Positions 28,382 to 38,552 of a stretch of DNA of 54,468 nucleotides are shown piece by piece. The notes below the pieces were generated by a model, which was not told where the DNA came from, searched no databases, and saw only the letters and a list, made by a program, of their open reading frames with translations. The position numbers and the translations under genes are program-made. Numbering within the stretch: position 1 is the first letter of the stretch; each line of letters begins with the position of its first letter. The DNA lies in IMG/VR virus record IMGVR_UViG_3300025466_000003, positions 1 to 54,468 of that record. One strand, 5' to 3'. This DNA comes from a virus.

Positions 28382-29813
28382 CGAGGTTATTGAGATACTT
28401 ACCTCTCCAGAGGTCAAGGCTCACTTTGCTGTATTACCGCCAGAGGATCAACTTGCCTACGCATCGAGGATCAAATGGCTATCAATAGCCCATGCTCACC
28501 AAGTGCCTGAGAGTTGGGACTGGTCAATTGCTTTAGTGCTCGGGGGACGGGGGGCGGGGAAGACCAGACTGGCGGCGGAGTGGCTTTGGTGGCAAGCATG
28601 GAGCAAGCCCAAGACTAGATGGTTGGTTGGCGCTCCAACGCACTCAGACCTAAAAGACGTCTGCTTCATGGGTGACTCTGGCTTGGTTAATGTCATACCC
28701 CAGATTCTCATTAAAAAGCACCTCAAGGACGATAATGAGATAACCCTGATCAACGGCTCTATTATTAAAGGCATCCCCGCCTCGGAGCCTGAGCGGTTCC
28801 GCGGCCCACAGTTTCATGGTGGATGGCTCGATGAGTTGGCTGCTTGGGATTACCTCCAAGAAGCTTGGGATCTGCTGAGCTTTTCGATCCGACTAGGCAA
28901 CAAAACACAACTTATGTGTACGACAACGCCTAAGCCTAAAGATTTAATAGTCGAGTTGGTGGGTCGAAATGGACAGGATGTATCTCTGACCACTGCATCC
29001 ACCTACGCCAACATTGATAACCTATCGGCTAACTTTAAGAAACAAATCGAGCAGTATGACCCTGATTCTGCACTTTACAGACAGGAAGTGTTGGCTGAGA
29101 TATTAGATCCTGAATTAACAGGTATTGTTAAGCGTAAGTGGTTCAAGCTCTGGCCTGCGTTTAATTCTCAGGGCGATGTTATGCCTTTACCTAAGCTAGA
29201 GTTTATCTGCATGAGTTTGGACTGTGCTTATACAGACAAGTCACAAAACGATCCTACTGCTTGCTTGGTATTTGGTGTGTTTAAGCCATTAGACGCTCCA
29301 ATGAGTGTGCTTATATTAGATGCGTGGCAAGATCGCTTACAGTATCCAGACCTCAAGCCAAGGGTTATGGATGAGTTCGAGGTGGTGTATGGTGAAGGCA
29401 AAGACAAAAAGCGCATAGAAATGATTCTGGTAGAGGATAAGAGCGCGGGTATCAGTCTTATACAAGACTTACAACGTGCTCAACTTCCTGTCGAAAGCTA
29501 TAACCCTGGTAAAGCAGATAAGGTTCAGAGGCTTTCAATTGTGGCCAATATCATACGGGCAGGAAGAGTCTGGGTGCCTGAGTCTAGTGTTAACAAGGGA
29601 TACGTCAGAGACTGGGCAGAAGGCGCCATAAGCCAGATTTGTGCTTTTCCTGATGCAACACATGATGATTACGTTGATGCGCTCACACAGGCTCTTAGGT
29701 GGTTGAGGGATGCAGGGTTCTTAAACATAGATCCTCCGCCTAGAGACGACTATGACCCAGAAGATTTAATTGATGCCAATCCAGTTCAAAGGGGTAATCC
29801 ATATGCTCAATGA
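28362..29813 (+). CDS. terL: Terminase large subunit (ATPase and nuclease)
   Basis: The reading frame opens at TTG 28332, but a GTG at 28362 is the more likely start (483 residues); the ribosome binding site is weak at both, so the start is uncertain. The ATPase shows Walker A GGRGAGKT (61-68), Walker B-like GGWLDELAAW and a coupling motif with MCTTTPKP. The C-terminal RNase H-fold nuclease has acidic residues in MSLDCAYTD, ILVEDKSAG and DATHDDYVDAL. It packages phage DNA into proheads and makes the headful or site-specific cut. The end overlaps a small ORF by 11 bases. Confidence 0.95.
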   Translation: MQTQEIDEVIEILTSPEVKAHFAVLPPEDQLAYASRIKWLSIAHAHQVPESWDWSIALVLGGRGAGKTRLAAEWLWWQAWSKPKTRWLVGAPTHSDLKDVCFMGDSGLVNVIPQILIKKHLKDDNEITLINGSIIKGIPASEPERFRGPQFHGGWLDELAAWDYLQEAWDLLSFSIRLGNKTQLMCTTTPKPKDLIVELVGRNGQDVSLTTASTYANIDNLSANFKKQIEQYDPDSALYRQEVLAEILDPELTGIVKRKWFKLWPAFNSQGDVMPLPKLEFICMSLDCAYTDKSQNDPTACLVFGVFKPLDAPMSVLILDAWQDRLQYPDLKPRVMDEFEVVYGEGKDKKRIEMILVEDKSAGISLIQDLQRAQLPVESYNPGKADKVQRLSIVANIIRAGRVWVPESSVNKGYVRDWAEGAISQICAFPDATHDDYVDALTQALRWLRDAGFLNIDPPPRDDYDPEDLIDANPVQRGNPYAQ

Positions 29814-29937
29814 TCTGATGTATGATCATGAAGGGGCGAAATATTGGGTTAGCGCCAGTACTTTTATTGATATATCGTCATTATTTGAAAATGGAAAACA
29901 CTGCTTTATGTGGTTCGCCCCACCTTTGGTTGATTAA
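29803..29937 (+). CDS. Small protein after terminase, 44 aa
   Basis: A 44-residue ORF overlaps the end of the terminase gene and is preceded by AAAGGGG at normal spacing. The sequence is aromatic and rich in Trp/Phe (GAKYWVSASTFIDISSLFENGKHCFMWFAPP). The family is unknown. The position and good ribosome binding site support expression. Confidence 0.6.
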   Translation: MLNDLMYDHEGAKYWVSASTFIDISSLFENGKHCFMWFAPPLVD

Positions 29938-29982
29938 GTATGTGTAGCAAGGGTACACTCATGTGTAATATTGCGAGGTGCT

Positions 29983-32900
29983 ATGCCCAATCCTAAAGCA
30001 AACAAACCCCTGACACTTGAACAAATCAAAGCAGATGCAATTGGCATGGGCATACCTGCCAGAGCATTGCTCGACATGATCTACTCTGGTGGACGCAGTG
30101 CTGTTGCAACTACAGCAGGATTGCCTGTTGACATGGCTAACACAGCCATTGGTTTGCATAACATGGCACGTGACGTCCGTCGCAGGAAGTTTGAAGGGTA
30201 TGAGCCAGGCACTATTCCTGGAGGCTCTGAGGACATCAAGGGCTTGATACCTGACTTAGCCAAAGATCCCAACTCTAACCTCAACAAGATGGCTGACTTC
30301 GGTGGTAGCTTTGCTGTTATCCCTGGAGCGGGTGAGGCGGCGGTAAAAGGCGCCAAGATGGTTGGGCAAGAGATTGCAGACAGGGTTGCTACAGGCCAGA
30401 AGTTAATGCCTGGTTCATTTGCTGAGCCACAGATGGCTATGTTCGCTGTCAAGCCCAAGGGTGGTAGTTGGTTGAATCATAGCCCTGAAGGATTTTTAAA
30501 AGGATTGAAGTCCGAAAACAGATTAATTAGTCCATCGCTTTTTGAAGGATTTGAGCAGTCGGCAAAAGACCCAACTGATCCATTGCAAGAAAGATCGATT
30601 CGTCGTTTGCGTGAGCACAATAATGAGATTGCCGTTAACAAATGGATTGACAAAAATCTAACCAATTACGTTAAAAATGAAATGGGTACTGAGCACGACC
30701 CAATACGTAAGTTGGCTGACCAAGGAATAATACACGCTCCAATTGATGATAGCCATATTTCTGGGCCACTTATTTATAACAAAAGAAGAGAAGCAAATTT
30801 ACCAGAGAAAGGATTTGCTACTACAGAACTTGGTAAGAAATGGGAAAAATTAACTGATAAATCAATTAATAATGTCCCGGTTAAAGAATATTTAAATGAG
30901 AATAGATATCAAGTAAGAGGTGGTTCTTTGCCTGCTCAATCGTTTAAGAATGAGGAAGAGGCAAATCATTACATGAACCAAGTTAAAGAAGTGGCAGGTG
31001 ATAAACCGTTTGGTGGTGAAGGTTTAACATTTAATAAAATACTAGAAAAAGATCCTTTTGTTAAAACTGAAATTGGTCCTGTTCATGAAAATCCTTGGTT
31101 ACTTAAAAAGAATCCAGAAGATACAGTACATCATGCTTTTGATTTGGAAACTTTAGGATTTGATCATTTAATGGATGTACTTAAAGAGGATTTGGCAAAC
31201 GGTCGAATACAACCAGAAGATCTAAAGAACTACAGCATTGATAGAGCGGTTCGTAGAGCGCATGAGTACAACGAGGATATGGCTAAGAAGATGGCTGAGA
31301 CTGCCATTAAGCAGACTGAAAGTATGCCCGTAGTCAAAGAATACCCATCTGGTCACAAATGGATTGAGTTGGCACCTGAAAAAATGCCAGAGGGATATAA
31401 GTTACCCGAAGGTTACACGGTGACAAAAGATGATAGGGCGGATTTTCAAAACACGCCTTGGTTCGTTAAAGGGCCACATGGCGACATTATCTCTGGCGAT
31501 AAAGGATTGTTTTACGCAACTCCTGAAGAGGCATTAAAAAATGCCACAGAAAAAACACACAGTGAAAATGCATATCAAAAACTATCTGATGCCCTACAGT
31601 ATGAAGGCGACACAATGGGTCACTGTGTTGGTGGCTATTGTCCTGACGTATTAGAAGGACGTTCACGCATATTTAGCTTGAGGGATGCTAAGGGTGAGCC
31701 TCATGTAACAATTGAAACTAAGCCAAATCCATATCCAGTTAGTGGTGAAGCGTTTGCCATGTTACCACAGAGTACAAAAGCACAATACGGTCAATATGTT
31801 CGTGAATGGAGACAACGCAATCCTGACATTCAAAATTTGACAGATGAGCATACGATTCAAGCGTTAAAAGAAGCGGGTGTTCCACCACAGCCAGACGACA
31901 TTGTTCAGATTAAAGGTAAAGGCAACAAAAAGCCTGTAGATAAGTACATTCCAATGGTACAGAACTTCCAACGTACTACTGGCTTTCCTATTAAGGGAGA
32001 TATACAGAACTCTGGATTTGTTGATACTCATCCTGAGTTAAAAAAATTGGGAGAAAGTATTGGTTTAAAAGTACCAGATTATTTAACTAAAGACGAAGAA
32101 AATGTTTTACACCAACAAGTTGCTCCTCATATTGAGTCAATGGTTAAAAACGCAAACGATTTTTTAGATACTCATCCTGCATTTGAACCTCATCGTCAAG
32201 CAACTAGAGAATTTAATGATGCTCTTAGCAAAGAGTTTTCAACTAATGAGCCAGTTTATACTCAACAAGAGATGAATGAGCTTGAGCGTAGATCGTTGCA
32301 ATCAATTCATCCAGAATTTCCTTACCATTTTAATGAAATAAAAAAAGTATTAAATAATCCAGAAGAACATGGTGAAGGTGATCCATTAAAGACTCAACTA
32401 TATAATCTTGGAAAAATTGATGAGCTTCGTAACAAAGTAGGAGATGTTCCTACTGTACAGCCAACAGTAACTCCTAATAATCCACAGGGTTTAGCTAAAG
32501 GTGGAAGGGTCAAGCGTAAGGTTCATGTTGCTAATGACTTGGATATGATGCGCCATGAGATCCAGATGAAGGATAGCCCCAAAGGATTTGCAGGCGGTGG
32601 GATTGTGGACAAGATGATTGGCAAAGGAGTATCAAAACTATTCTCTGCTGTGGATAAGACCGCGGCTGAGTTGCCAAGGAGTAAGGGTACGGGCAAAGAG
32701 TTTATCATTGAGCTTAGCAAGAAGCCCGGCGTAAAGAAGGCTGAACTGGCAGACAGAAACTTGCACGAGATCAACGATCTGCCTAAGATGACTAAGGATG
32801 AGTTCCAAGCTGAACTTGCTAAACGTCCTGTGCCAAAAGTATATAAAAAAATATTGAGTAATGACGCAGAACCTTTACAGATTATTAAACACAATCCTGA

Positions 32901-35679
32901 TAGCATACTAGACGACAAACACTGGGTTGTCGATAGCAATGGTGAACCAGTCACAGCCCATCCATTCCCATCGAGAGAGGATGCTGAATCTCATATTGAA
33001 AATCATGAGATAGATGAGAATCAGACACACCATGAGGGTTTTAAGCTTCCTGGTGGTAATAATTATCAGGAGCATTTGTACAAGTATGAGCCAGAAGGAC
33101 AACCACCTTTTGTGGCAAATGAACATCATTTCGGTGCTGAGCCTAATGTATTAGCTAGTGCTCGAACAGTTGACCGTAGAACACCTGATGGCAAGAAAAT
33201 CTTACATGTTGAGGAGATTCAATCTGATTGGCATCAGGATGGACGTAAGTATGGTTATAAGGACTCAAATCCAGAAGCAAAAATAGAGCAATTAAAAGAA
33301 CTAAAACAAACATTTGATGATCTTAACAAGCGCAGAAGAATTTTGCATGAGCAAGCTTTAAGAGAGCCAGAGGCAGGACTAAAATTTGAAAGTTTGATGG
33401 AAGAAGCAAATGGAATAACGCCTAAATTGCTTGAATTAAATAGTCAGATGTATGATCTTGATCATTTGACAAGACAAAATATAAATGCAGTACCAGACGC
33501 TCCATTCAAAAATAATTGGGAGCACATGGTCAGCAAGGACTTAGTCAAACACGCCATTGACAATGGGTATGACGCAATAGCATTGACCCCCGGGAAAGAG
33601 CAGGCAGATAGATATAGCTTGGCTAAGCAAATAAACAAGCTTATTTATGTTGACACTGCTTCTGGAACTGGTAAGTTTGGTGAGCATTTACATGGAGAGC
33701 CAACAGCGGGGAAGCTACAAGCTTTTGATCATCGTGGAAATAAAGTAATTGATGAAGATATTAATCCACATGAATTACCTGATTACATTGGGAAGGAAGC
33801 CGCTAGTAAACTGCTTGAATCCAAGCCTTTTGATGTAAGTGAAAATAGTGGATTTGATGGCAATCGTTGGAGAGAGTTAGCAAATCAAGATTTGAATATT
33901 GGTGGCGAGGGCATGAAAGCCGCATACGACAAGCGCATCCCCAACACCTTCAACGACATTGGTAAGCCATACGGCGCTGAGATGAAGCTTAATGAGTTAC
34001 CAGTATTAAATAGTGGTAAACATTACGCAAACAGAACAATCGAGGGCGATAGTTTTAATGTCATGGATGGTAATGACAACATAATTTCAAGCCATCCAAC
34101 GCAACAAGAAGCAAACATAAAAGCTAGAGAACTAAACTCTACTCCTCTTCATTACATGGAATTCACACCAGAGATGAAACAAAACGTAGCCACAGAAAGT
34201 TTACCTGCCTATGCAGATGGTGGACAAGTAAAACACCCAGGCTTCATAAACCCATCTTTAAAGCTTGCTAACGGGTCTGTCACACTCAATCCTTTAGAGT
34301 TTATGCCAAACTATCAAAGGGGCGGTAAAGTCCACGTAACAGACGATTTGGACATGATGAGGCATGAGGTTCATATGGCAGGCGGTGGATCATTAACTAA
34401 TAATGTTCTCAAGAAAGTTGGTCAATTTATAACCAAGGCCGAGAAAGTACCTGCTGTTCCTTTGAGCATACCAAGATCTACTCCAAAAACTTTAGAAGAT
34501 ATTGACAAAATTGCTACGCGAGTTGCCAAGCAGATGATTGGTGAGCACGTCAGGCCTGAGAACTCGACTAAGACGGTTAATCTTGCAGGAAGATCAATGA
34601 GGGAGAGCGAAAGGCTTAAGGGCCTTCCGTATCAGATACAACCAACTGGAACCGCTCAAAAGGCAGACGCATATACACCACAAATTGGCGATGTGAATGT
34701 AGCTATTCCTGGAGACCAAACTATTTCTGATTCAATCTTGCGTCATGCAGGAGATATAGAAGACATCAACTCTATACAGGAAGGTGGTTCAAAATATGGA
34801 CTCGGCAAAATGTCGCTTGAGCATCCATTATTTTGGGCCTCTGGTGAAGATCCCGCTCAAATGGCGCAAGATAAGATTACAAGATTAGCGGGTTATTACG
34901 AACCAAGCCGTGTCATTGGTCAGCATTTGGGTATGGGTCCAGTAGCTAACAACTTTGCTATGCATTTAGCAGATGCAAACCTTCGTGCTACTGATTTGTC
35001 AAAGATGAAACCAGAACAGATGTATAGCTTTGATAACATCATTGCTAATGGCTATGTTAAGAAAAATGCTAAGACTGGTGAGTATGAGCACATTAATTTT
35101 CCGCATTGGCCTGGTATAGCTGATCCAGAAAGCGCATACAAAGCTATGCAAGAAGATCCAGAGTTACGTAAATGGTACAACAGTAGGATGAAAACTCCTG
35201 ACATTACCAGTGCTCATGGATTGCCAAATGGATTGGATATTCAATGGGCCATTACAGAGCCTGCACTGCGTAACATGGAGGTTAATTTAACTGGATTGTC
35301 TGCGGGTAAGATGGTTCCGGGCGCTGAATTAACAGACACGGCTAATCACAATACTTATAACAAAGGCATTCAAGGATTAGCATTGCAGCCACAGACCCCT
35401 CCTGCACCATTTGAAATTACATTTCCAGATGCTACTCAACACGTTAGATCGACTAAGAATCCTACTGACTTTACTGGAACCATACAAAAAGTATTTCCTC
35501 ACCAATTGGTTGATGACCAATATTTAAATGAAGTCGGACAATACAACGACTTAATTAAAAAATATACTGGTCAGAAAAAGGGTGGTAGGGTTAAAGCTAA
35601 AAAGGCAAATAAAAAAGCCAATGTTCAAATAACTGACAACATAGAAATAATGCGTCACGAATTAAGTACAAGAGGATAA
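29983..35679 (+). CDS. Giant multidomain phage protein (polyvalent-like), 1,898 aa
   Basis: The ATG at 29983 has GAGG 5 bases upstream and is preferred to an upstream TTG. The N-terminus (LTLEQIKADAIGMGIPARALLDMIYSGGRS, then AVIPGAGEAAVKGAKMVGQ) is an Ala/Gly-rich helical region. Residues about 530-580 carry a PcfJ-like motif (MGHCVGGYC near 545-553, then IFSLRDAKGEPHVTIE). A second domain at about 1060-1210 has VEEIQSDWHQDGRKYGY and DNGYDAIALTPGKEQADRY, known from very large phage proteins. Three segments end in a GG[RK]V-x-V[HQ]-MRHE tag, near residues 839-857, 1447-1462 and 1876-1892. It sits between terminase and portal and is the longest gene here. It may be packaged with the genome and act on the host. 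Confidence 0.75.
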   Translation: MPNPKANKPLTLEQIKADAIGMGIPARALLDMIYSGGRSAVATTAGLPVDMANTAIGLHNMARDVRRRKFEGYEPGTIPGGSEDIKGLIPDLAKDPNSNLNKMADFGGSFAVIPGAGEAAVKGAKMVGQEIADRVATGQKLMPGSFAEPQMAMFAVKPKGGSWLNHSPEGFLKGLKSENRLISPSLFEGFEQSAKDPTDPLQERSIRRLREHNNEIAVNKWIDKNLTNYVKNEMGTEHDPIRKLADQGIIHAPIDDSHISGPLIYNKRREANLPEKGFATTELGKKWEKLTDKSINNVPVKEYLNENRYQVRGGSLPAQSFKNEEEANHYMNQVKEVAGDKPFGGEGLTFNKILEKDPFVKTEIGPVHENPWLLKKNPEDTVHHAFDLETLGFDHLMDVLKEDLANGRIQPEDLKNYSIDRAVRRAHEYNEDMAKKMAETAIKQTESMPVVKEYPSGHKWIELAPEKMPEGYKLPEGYTVTKDDRADFQNTPWFVKGPHGDIISGDKGLFYATPEEALKNATEKTHSENAYQKLSDALQYEGDTMGHCVGGYCPDVLEGRSRIFSLRDAKGEPHVTIETKPNPYPVSGEAFAMLPQSTKAQYGQYVREWRQRNPDIQNLTDEHTIQALKEAGVPPQPDDIVQIKGKGNKKPVDKYIPMVQNFQRTTGFPIKGDIQNSGFVDTHPELKKLGESIGLKVPDYLTKDEENVLHQQVAPHIESMVKNANDFLDTHPAFEPHRQATREFNDALSKEFSTNEPVYTQQEMNELERRSLQSIHPEFPYHFNEIKKVLNNPEEHGEGDPLKTQLYNLGKIDELRNKVGDVPTVQPTVTPNNPQGLAKGGRVKRKVHVANDLDMMRHEIQMKDSPKGFAGGGIVDKMIGKGVSKLFSAVDKTAAELPRSKGTGKEFIIELSKKPGVKKAELADRNLHEINDLPKMTKDEFQAELAKRPVPKVYKKILSNDAEPLQIIKHNPDSILDDKHWVVDSNGEPVTAHPFPSREDAESHIENHEIDENQTHHEGFKLPGGNNYQEHLYKYEPEGQPPFVANEHHFGAEPNVLASARTVDRRTPDGKKILHVEEIQSDWHQDGRKYGYKDSNPEAKIEQLKELKQTFDDLNKRRRILHEQALREPEAGLKFESLMEEANGITPKLLELNSQMYDLDHLTRQNINAVPDAPFKNNWEHMVSKDLVKHAIDNGYDAIALTPGKEQADRYSLAKQINKLIYVDTASGTGKFGEHLHGEPTAGKLQAFDHRGNKVIDEDINPHELPDYIGKEAASKLLESKPFDVSENSGFDGNRWRELANQDLNIGGEGMKAAYDKRIPNTFNDIGKPYGAEMKLNELPVLNSGKHYANRTIEGDSFNVMDGNDNIISSHPTQQEANIKARELNSTPLHYMEFTPEMKQNVATESLPAYADGGQVKHPGFINPSLKLANGSVTLNPLEFMPNYQRGGKVHVTDDLDMMRHEVHMAGGGSLTNNVLKKVGQFITKAEKVPAVPLSIPRSTPKTLEDIDKIATRVAKQMIGEHVRPENSTKTVNLAGRSMRESERLKGLPYQIQPTGTAQKADAYTPQIGDVNVAIPGDQTISDSILRHAGDIEDINSIQEGGSKYGLGKMSLEHPLFWASGEDPAQMAQDKITRLAGYYEPSRVIGQHLGMGPVANNFAMHLADANLRATDLSKMKPEQMYSFDNIIANGYVKKNAKTGEYEHINFPHWPGIADPESAYKAMQEDPELRKWYNSRMKTPDITSAHGLPNGLDIQWAITEPALRNMEVNLTGLSAGKMVPGAELTDTANHNTYNKGIQGLALQPQTPPAPFEITFPDATQHVRSTKNPTDFTGTIQKVFPHQLVDDQYLNEVGQYNDLIKKYTGQKKGGRVKAKKANKKANVQITDNIEIMRHELSTRG

Positions 35680-35681
35680 AC

Positions 35682-38234
35682 ATGGCAACACAAATGCCCA
35701 TTGAACAAGACTATGGCCGTAACATTGACGGCATGGAAATGACTGAGAACGAAGACGGCTCGGTTGAATTTGGTATGCCTCCAGAGGATATGGAACTTGA
35801 GGAACTGGCTGATGGTTCTGTTATTGTTCATGACCCAGACTTTAAAGGACCATCGGAGGACAAGAAGTTCTACGAAAACTTGGCCGAGGTATTTGATGTT
35901 AAAGGATTGGCGCTTGAGTATGCAGACCTTATTGAAAAAGATAAGGAAGCGCGAAAACTAAGAGACAAACAATATGAAGATGGTATTAGGCGTACTGGCA
36001 TGGGCAATGATTCACCAGGCGGTGCGACGTTCTTTGGGGCTTCCAAGGTAGTTCATCCTGTGATGGCTGAGTCTTGCGTAGACTTTGCGGCCAGAGCCAT
36101 TAAAGAAATGTTTCCACCTGATGGGCCAGTGAAGACAAAAATATTAGGTGATGTTGATAAAGCCAAAACCGAACGTGCGGAGCGTAAGGTAGAGTTTATG
36201 AATTGGCAGATCACTGAGCAGATTGAGGAGTTCCGCGACGAACAAGAGCAGTTATTGACCCAACTTCCTCTTGGTGGTTCCCAATACTTCAAGATGTGGT
36301 ATGACGACGATAAAAAACGCCCTTGCGTAGAGTTCTTGCCAATTGATAGAGTTATTGTACCGTTCGCTGCGTCCAACTTCTACACTGCTCAACGGGCTAC
36401 AGAAGTACACGAAATTACAGAGTGGGAAGTTAAAAAGCGCATCAAGTCTGGTATGTATCGTGATGTTAATTTAATACGTGCCACAATGGAGCCAGAGCTT
36501 ACTGGTCCACAAAAAGCCAACAACAAGATTGAAGGCAAGCGCTATGAGGACAACGAAGATGGAGTTAGACGTTTTTATCATTCATATGTATGGTTAGAGT
36601 TTGAAGACGATAAATATACAGATGGGGATATGGCACCTTACATATTAATGATTGACGCACTAGACCACGAGGTTGTTGGTTTATACAGAAACTGGGAGGA
36701 CGGCGATGAAACAAAAACCAAGCTTGACTGGGTGGTGGAATTTAAGTTCATTCCGTGGAGAGGAGCCTATGCAGTTGGCCTCCCTCATCTCATCGGTGGC
36801 CTTAGCGCCGCTCTTACTGGTGCTTTACGCGCTTTACTCGATACTGCACATATCAACAACTCTGCTACTATGCTTAAGCTTAAGGGTGCTAAGGTTAGTG
36901 GTCAATCTCAACAGGTCGAGGTTACGCAGGTTGCGGAGATTGAAGCAGGTCCAGGTATCAACGATATCAGGCAAATTGCTATGCCTATGCCTTTTAATCC
37001 TCCTAGCCCTGTTTTGTTTGAGTTGCTTGGATGGTTAGATAACGCGGCTAAGGGAGTTATAACCACTGCTGAGGAGAAGATAGCTGACGTCACAGCGCAA
37101 GCGCCTGTAGGTACCACACAAGCCCTTATTGAGCAAGGATCTGCCGTATTCTCAGCCATCCACGCTAGGTTGCATCAATCTCAAGCTAGGGTCCTAAAAA
37201 TTCTTGGCAGACTTAACCGTTGGTATCTAGATGACCAAAGGAAAGGCGAGATTGTCAAAGATTTGGAAATATCCAAAGAAGACTTTGAGCGCAACACAGA
37301 TATAGTGCCGGTTTCAGACCCACATATTTTCTCTGAAACGCAAAGGATGGCGCAATCTCAGGCTGTTATGGCATTGATGGACAAATACCCTGCACAGTTC
37401 AATCAAAAGGTTGTGATTGAGCGTTTTATGAAACAGATGAAAGTACCAGGACTCAATGAGTTAATGGTTGAAGAGGCCGAGCCTAAGAAACAAAACCCCG
37501 CGGATGAGAATGTGGCCATGTCACTGGGTCAAGCGGCTAACGCATACCCTGAGCAAGACCACTTGGCTCACATTCAAACGCACTTTGATTTTATGCAAAA
37601 CCCATTATTAGGTGCCAATCCTATTATTGCTAATGGGTTGGTCATACCTATGATTGACCATTTAAAGCAACACATGACTATGTGGTATTTACAGCAGATG
37701 AATGGTTATGCAAATAAGGACGACAAGAAACAATCTATTCAATACCAAGATCCTAAATTTACGGCGCAGATTGACAAGATTTTTGCTTTGGCATCTCAGC
37801 ACGTGGGAATGGATTTACAAAACAAGATCTTTGCCCAACTGATGCCTGATTTCCAACATTTGATAGAACTAAGGCAACAAGCACAACAACAGGCGCAACA
37901 ACCTGATGCAGATGCACAGGCGCTTATTCAGACATCAATGGCCGAGACACAACGTAGAACTGAGCGTGATAAGCAAGAAATGGCGCTCAAGGGTCAGCAA
38001 ATGCAAGCTACAACTCAGATTGCACAGGCCAAATTGGCAAATGAAAAACAAAATGTACAGAGTCAGAGGGAGTTGGACATAGCCATCAACTCTACTGACA
38101 ATCTGACTAAAGAGCGAATAGCTTCGGCGCAACTGACAAGGGACGCCGCCAAGCTTCAGCAAGAGCAGTATGACACTGCAATTTCGCTTCAAAATGAAGC
38201 ACAACGACACTTAGGAGGTGATTATGGCCAGTGA
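35682..38234 (+). CDS. Portal protein
   Basis: This 850-residue protein is long but typical of podovirus-type portals. The acidic N-terminus (1-80) precedes a core with FYENLAEVFDVKGLALEYADLIEKDKEARK, a substrate-like FFGASKVVHPVMAESCVDFAARAIKEMFPPDGPVK, and LPLGGSQYFKMWYDDDKKRPCVEFLPIDRVIVPF. The second half contains TTAEEKIADVTAQAPVGTTQALIEQGSAVFSAIHARLHQSQARVLK, a typical crown/wing motif, and a Gln-rich helical C-terminus. It forms the ring at the unique capsid vertex through which DNA is packaged and ejected. Confidence 0.92.
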   Translation: MATQMPIEQDYGRNIDGMEMTENEDGSVEFGMPPEDMELEELADGSVIVHDPDFKGPSEDKKFYENLAEVFDVKGLALEYADLIEKDKEARKLRDKQYEDGIRRTGMGNDSPGGATFFGASKVVHPVMAESCVDFAARAIKEMFPPDGPVKTKILGDVDKAKTERAERKVEFMNWQITEQIEEFRDEQEQLLTQLPLGGSQYFKMWYDDDKKRPCVEFLPIDRVIVPFAASNFYTAQRATEVHEITEWEVKKRIKSGMYRDVNLIRATMEPELTGPQKANNKIEGKRYEDNEDGVRRFYHSYVWLEFEDDKYTDGDMAPYILMIDALDHEVVGLYRNWEDGDETKTKLDWVVEFKFIPWRGAYAVGLPHLIGGLSAALTGALRALLDTAHINNSATMLKLKGAKVSGQSQQVEVTQVAEIEAGPGINDIRQIAMPMPFNPPSPVLFELLGWLDNAAKGVITTAEEKIADVTAQAPVGTTQALIEQGSAVFSAIHARLHQSQARVLKILGRLNRWYLDDQRKGEIVKDLEISKEDFERNTDIVPVSDPHIFSETQRMAQSQAVMALMDKYPAQFNQKVVIERFMKQMKVPGLNELMVEEAEPKKQNPADENVAMSLGQAANAYPEQDHLAHIQTHFDFMQNPLLGANPIIANGLVIPMIDHLKQHMTMWYLQQMNGYANKDDKKQSIQYQDPKFTAQIDKIFALASQHVGMDLQNKIFAQLMPDFQHLIELRQQAQQQAQQPDADAQALIQTSMAETQRRTERDKQEMALKGQQMQATTQIAQAKLANEKQNVQSQRELDIAINSTDNLTKERIASAQLTRDAAKLQQEQYDTAISLQNEAQRHLGGDYGQ

Positions 38235-38373
38235 AAATGAGCAAAAGGGTATTGATGTGCCCCAACACAAGCGTATAGCGCAAGGCGAAAAGCTTGATGG
38301 GACAAGTTATACACCCAAGGGTGGATCTGAAGGCAAGAAAAGCCCATTAGAGCAAGCTAAAAAGAAGAAATGA
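38224..38373 (+). CDS. Small Lys-rich protein after portal
   Basis: A 49-residue hydrophilic ORF overlaps the portal's end by 11 bases, with AGGAGG 7 bases upstream, and itself overlaps the next start. It is Lys/Gln/Gly-rich (YTPKGGSEGKKSPLEQAKKKK) and may be disordered. Its role is unknown. Confidence 0.65.
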   Translation: MASENEQKGIDVPQHKRIAQGEKLDGTSYTPKGGSEGKKSPLEQAKKKK

Positions 38374-38552
38374 GTAAGTTCATCGGAGATCTAATCAGCG
38401 AAATTAAGACAGAACAACTTGATATGGCAGTTTCATTGGCAAATGGTAACGCTATCAATTGGGAATCTTATCAACGTATGGTTGGGATGAACATGGGACT
38501 ACAAAAAGTCTTGGATTTAATTGAACAAAAATTAGAAGAGGAAGAAAAATAA
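38370..38552 (+). CDS. Small helical protein, 60 aa
   Basis: This 60-residue helical protein ends in an acidic coil (LQKVLDLIEQKLEEEEK) and is placed between the portal and the GroES-like gene, with stop/start overlaps on both sides. The family resembles small head-assembly proteins found next to portals in many phages. No specific role is proven. Confidence 0.7.
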   Translation: MSKFIGDLISEIKTEQLDMAVSLANGNAINWESYQRMVGMNMGLQKVLDLIEQKLEEEEK

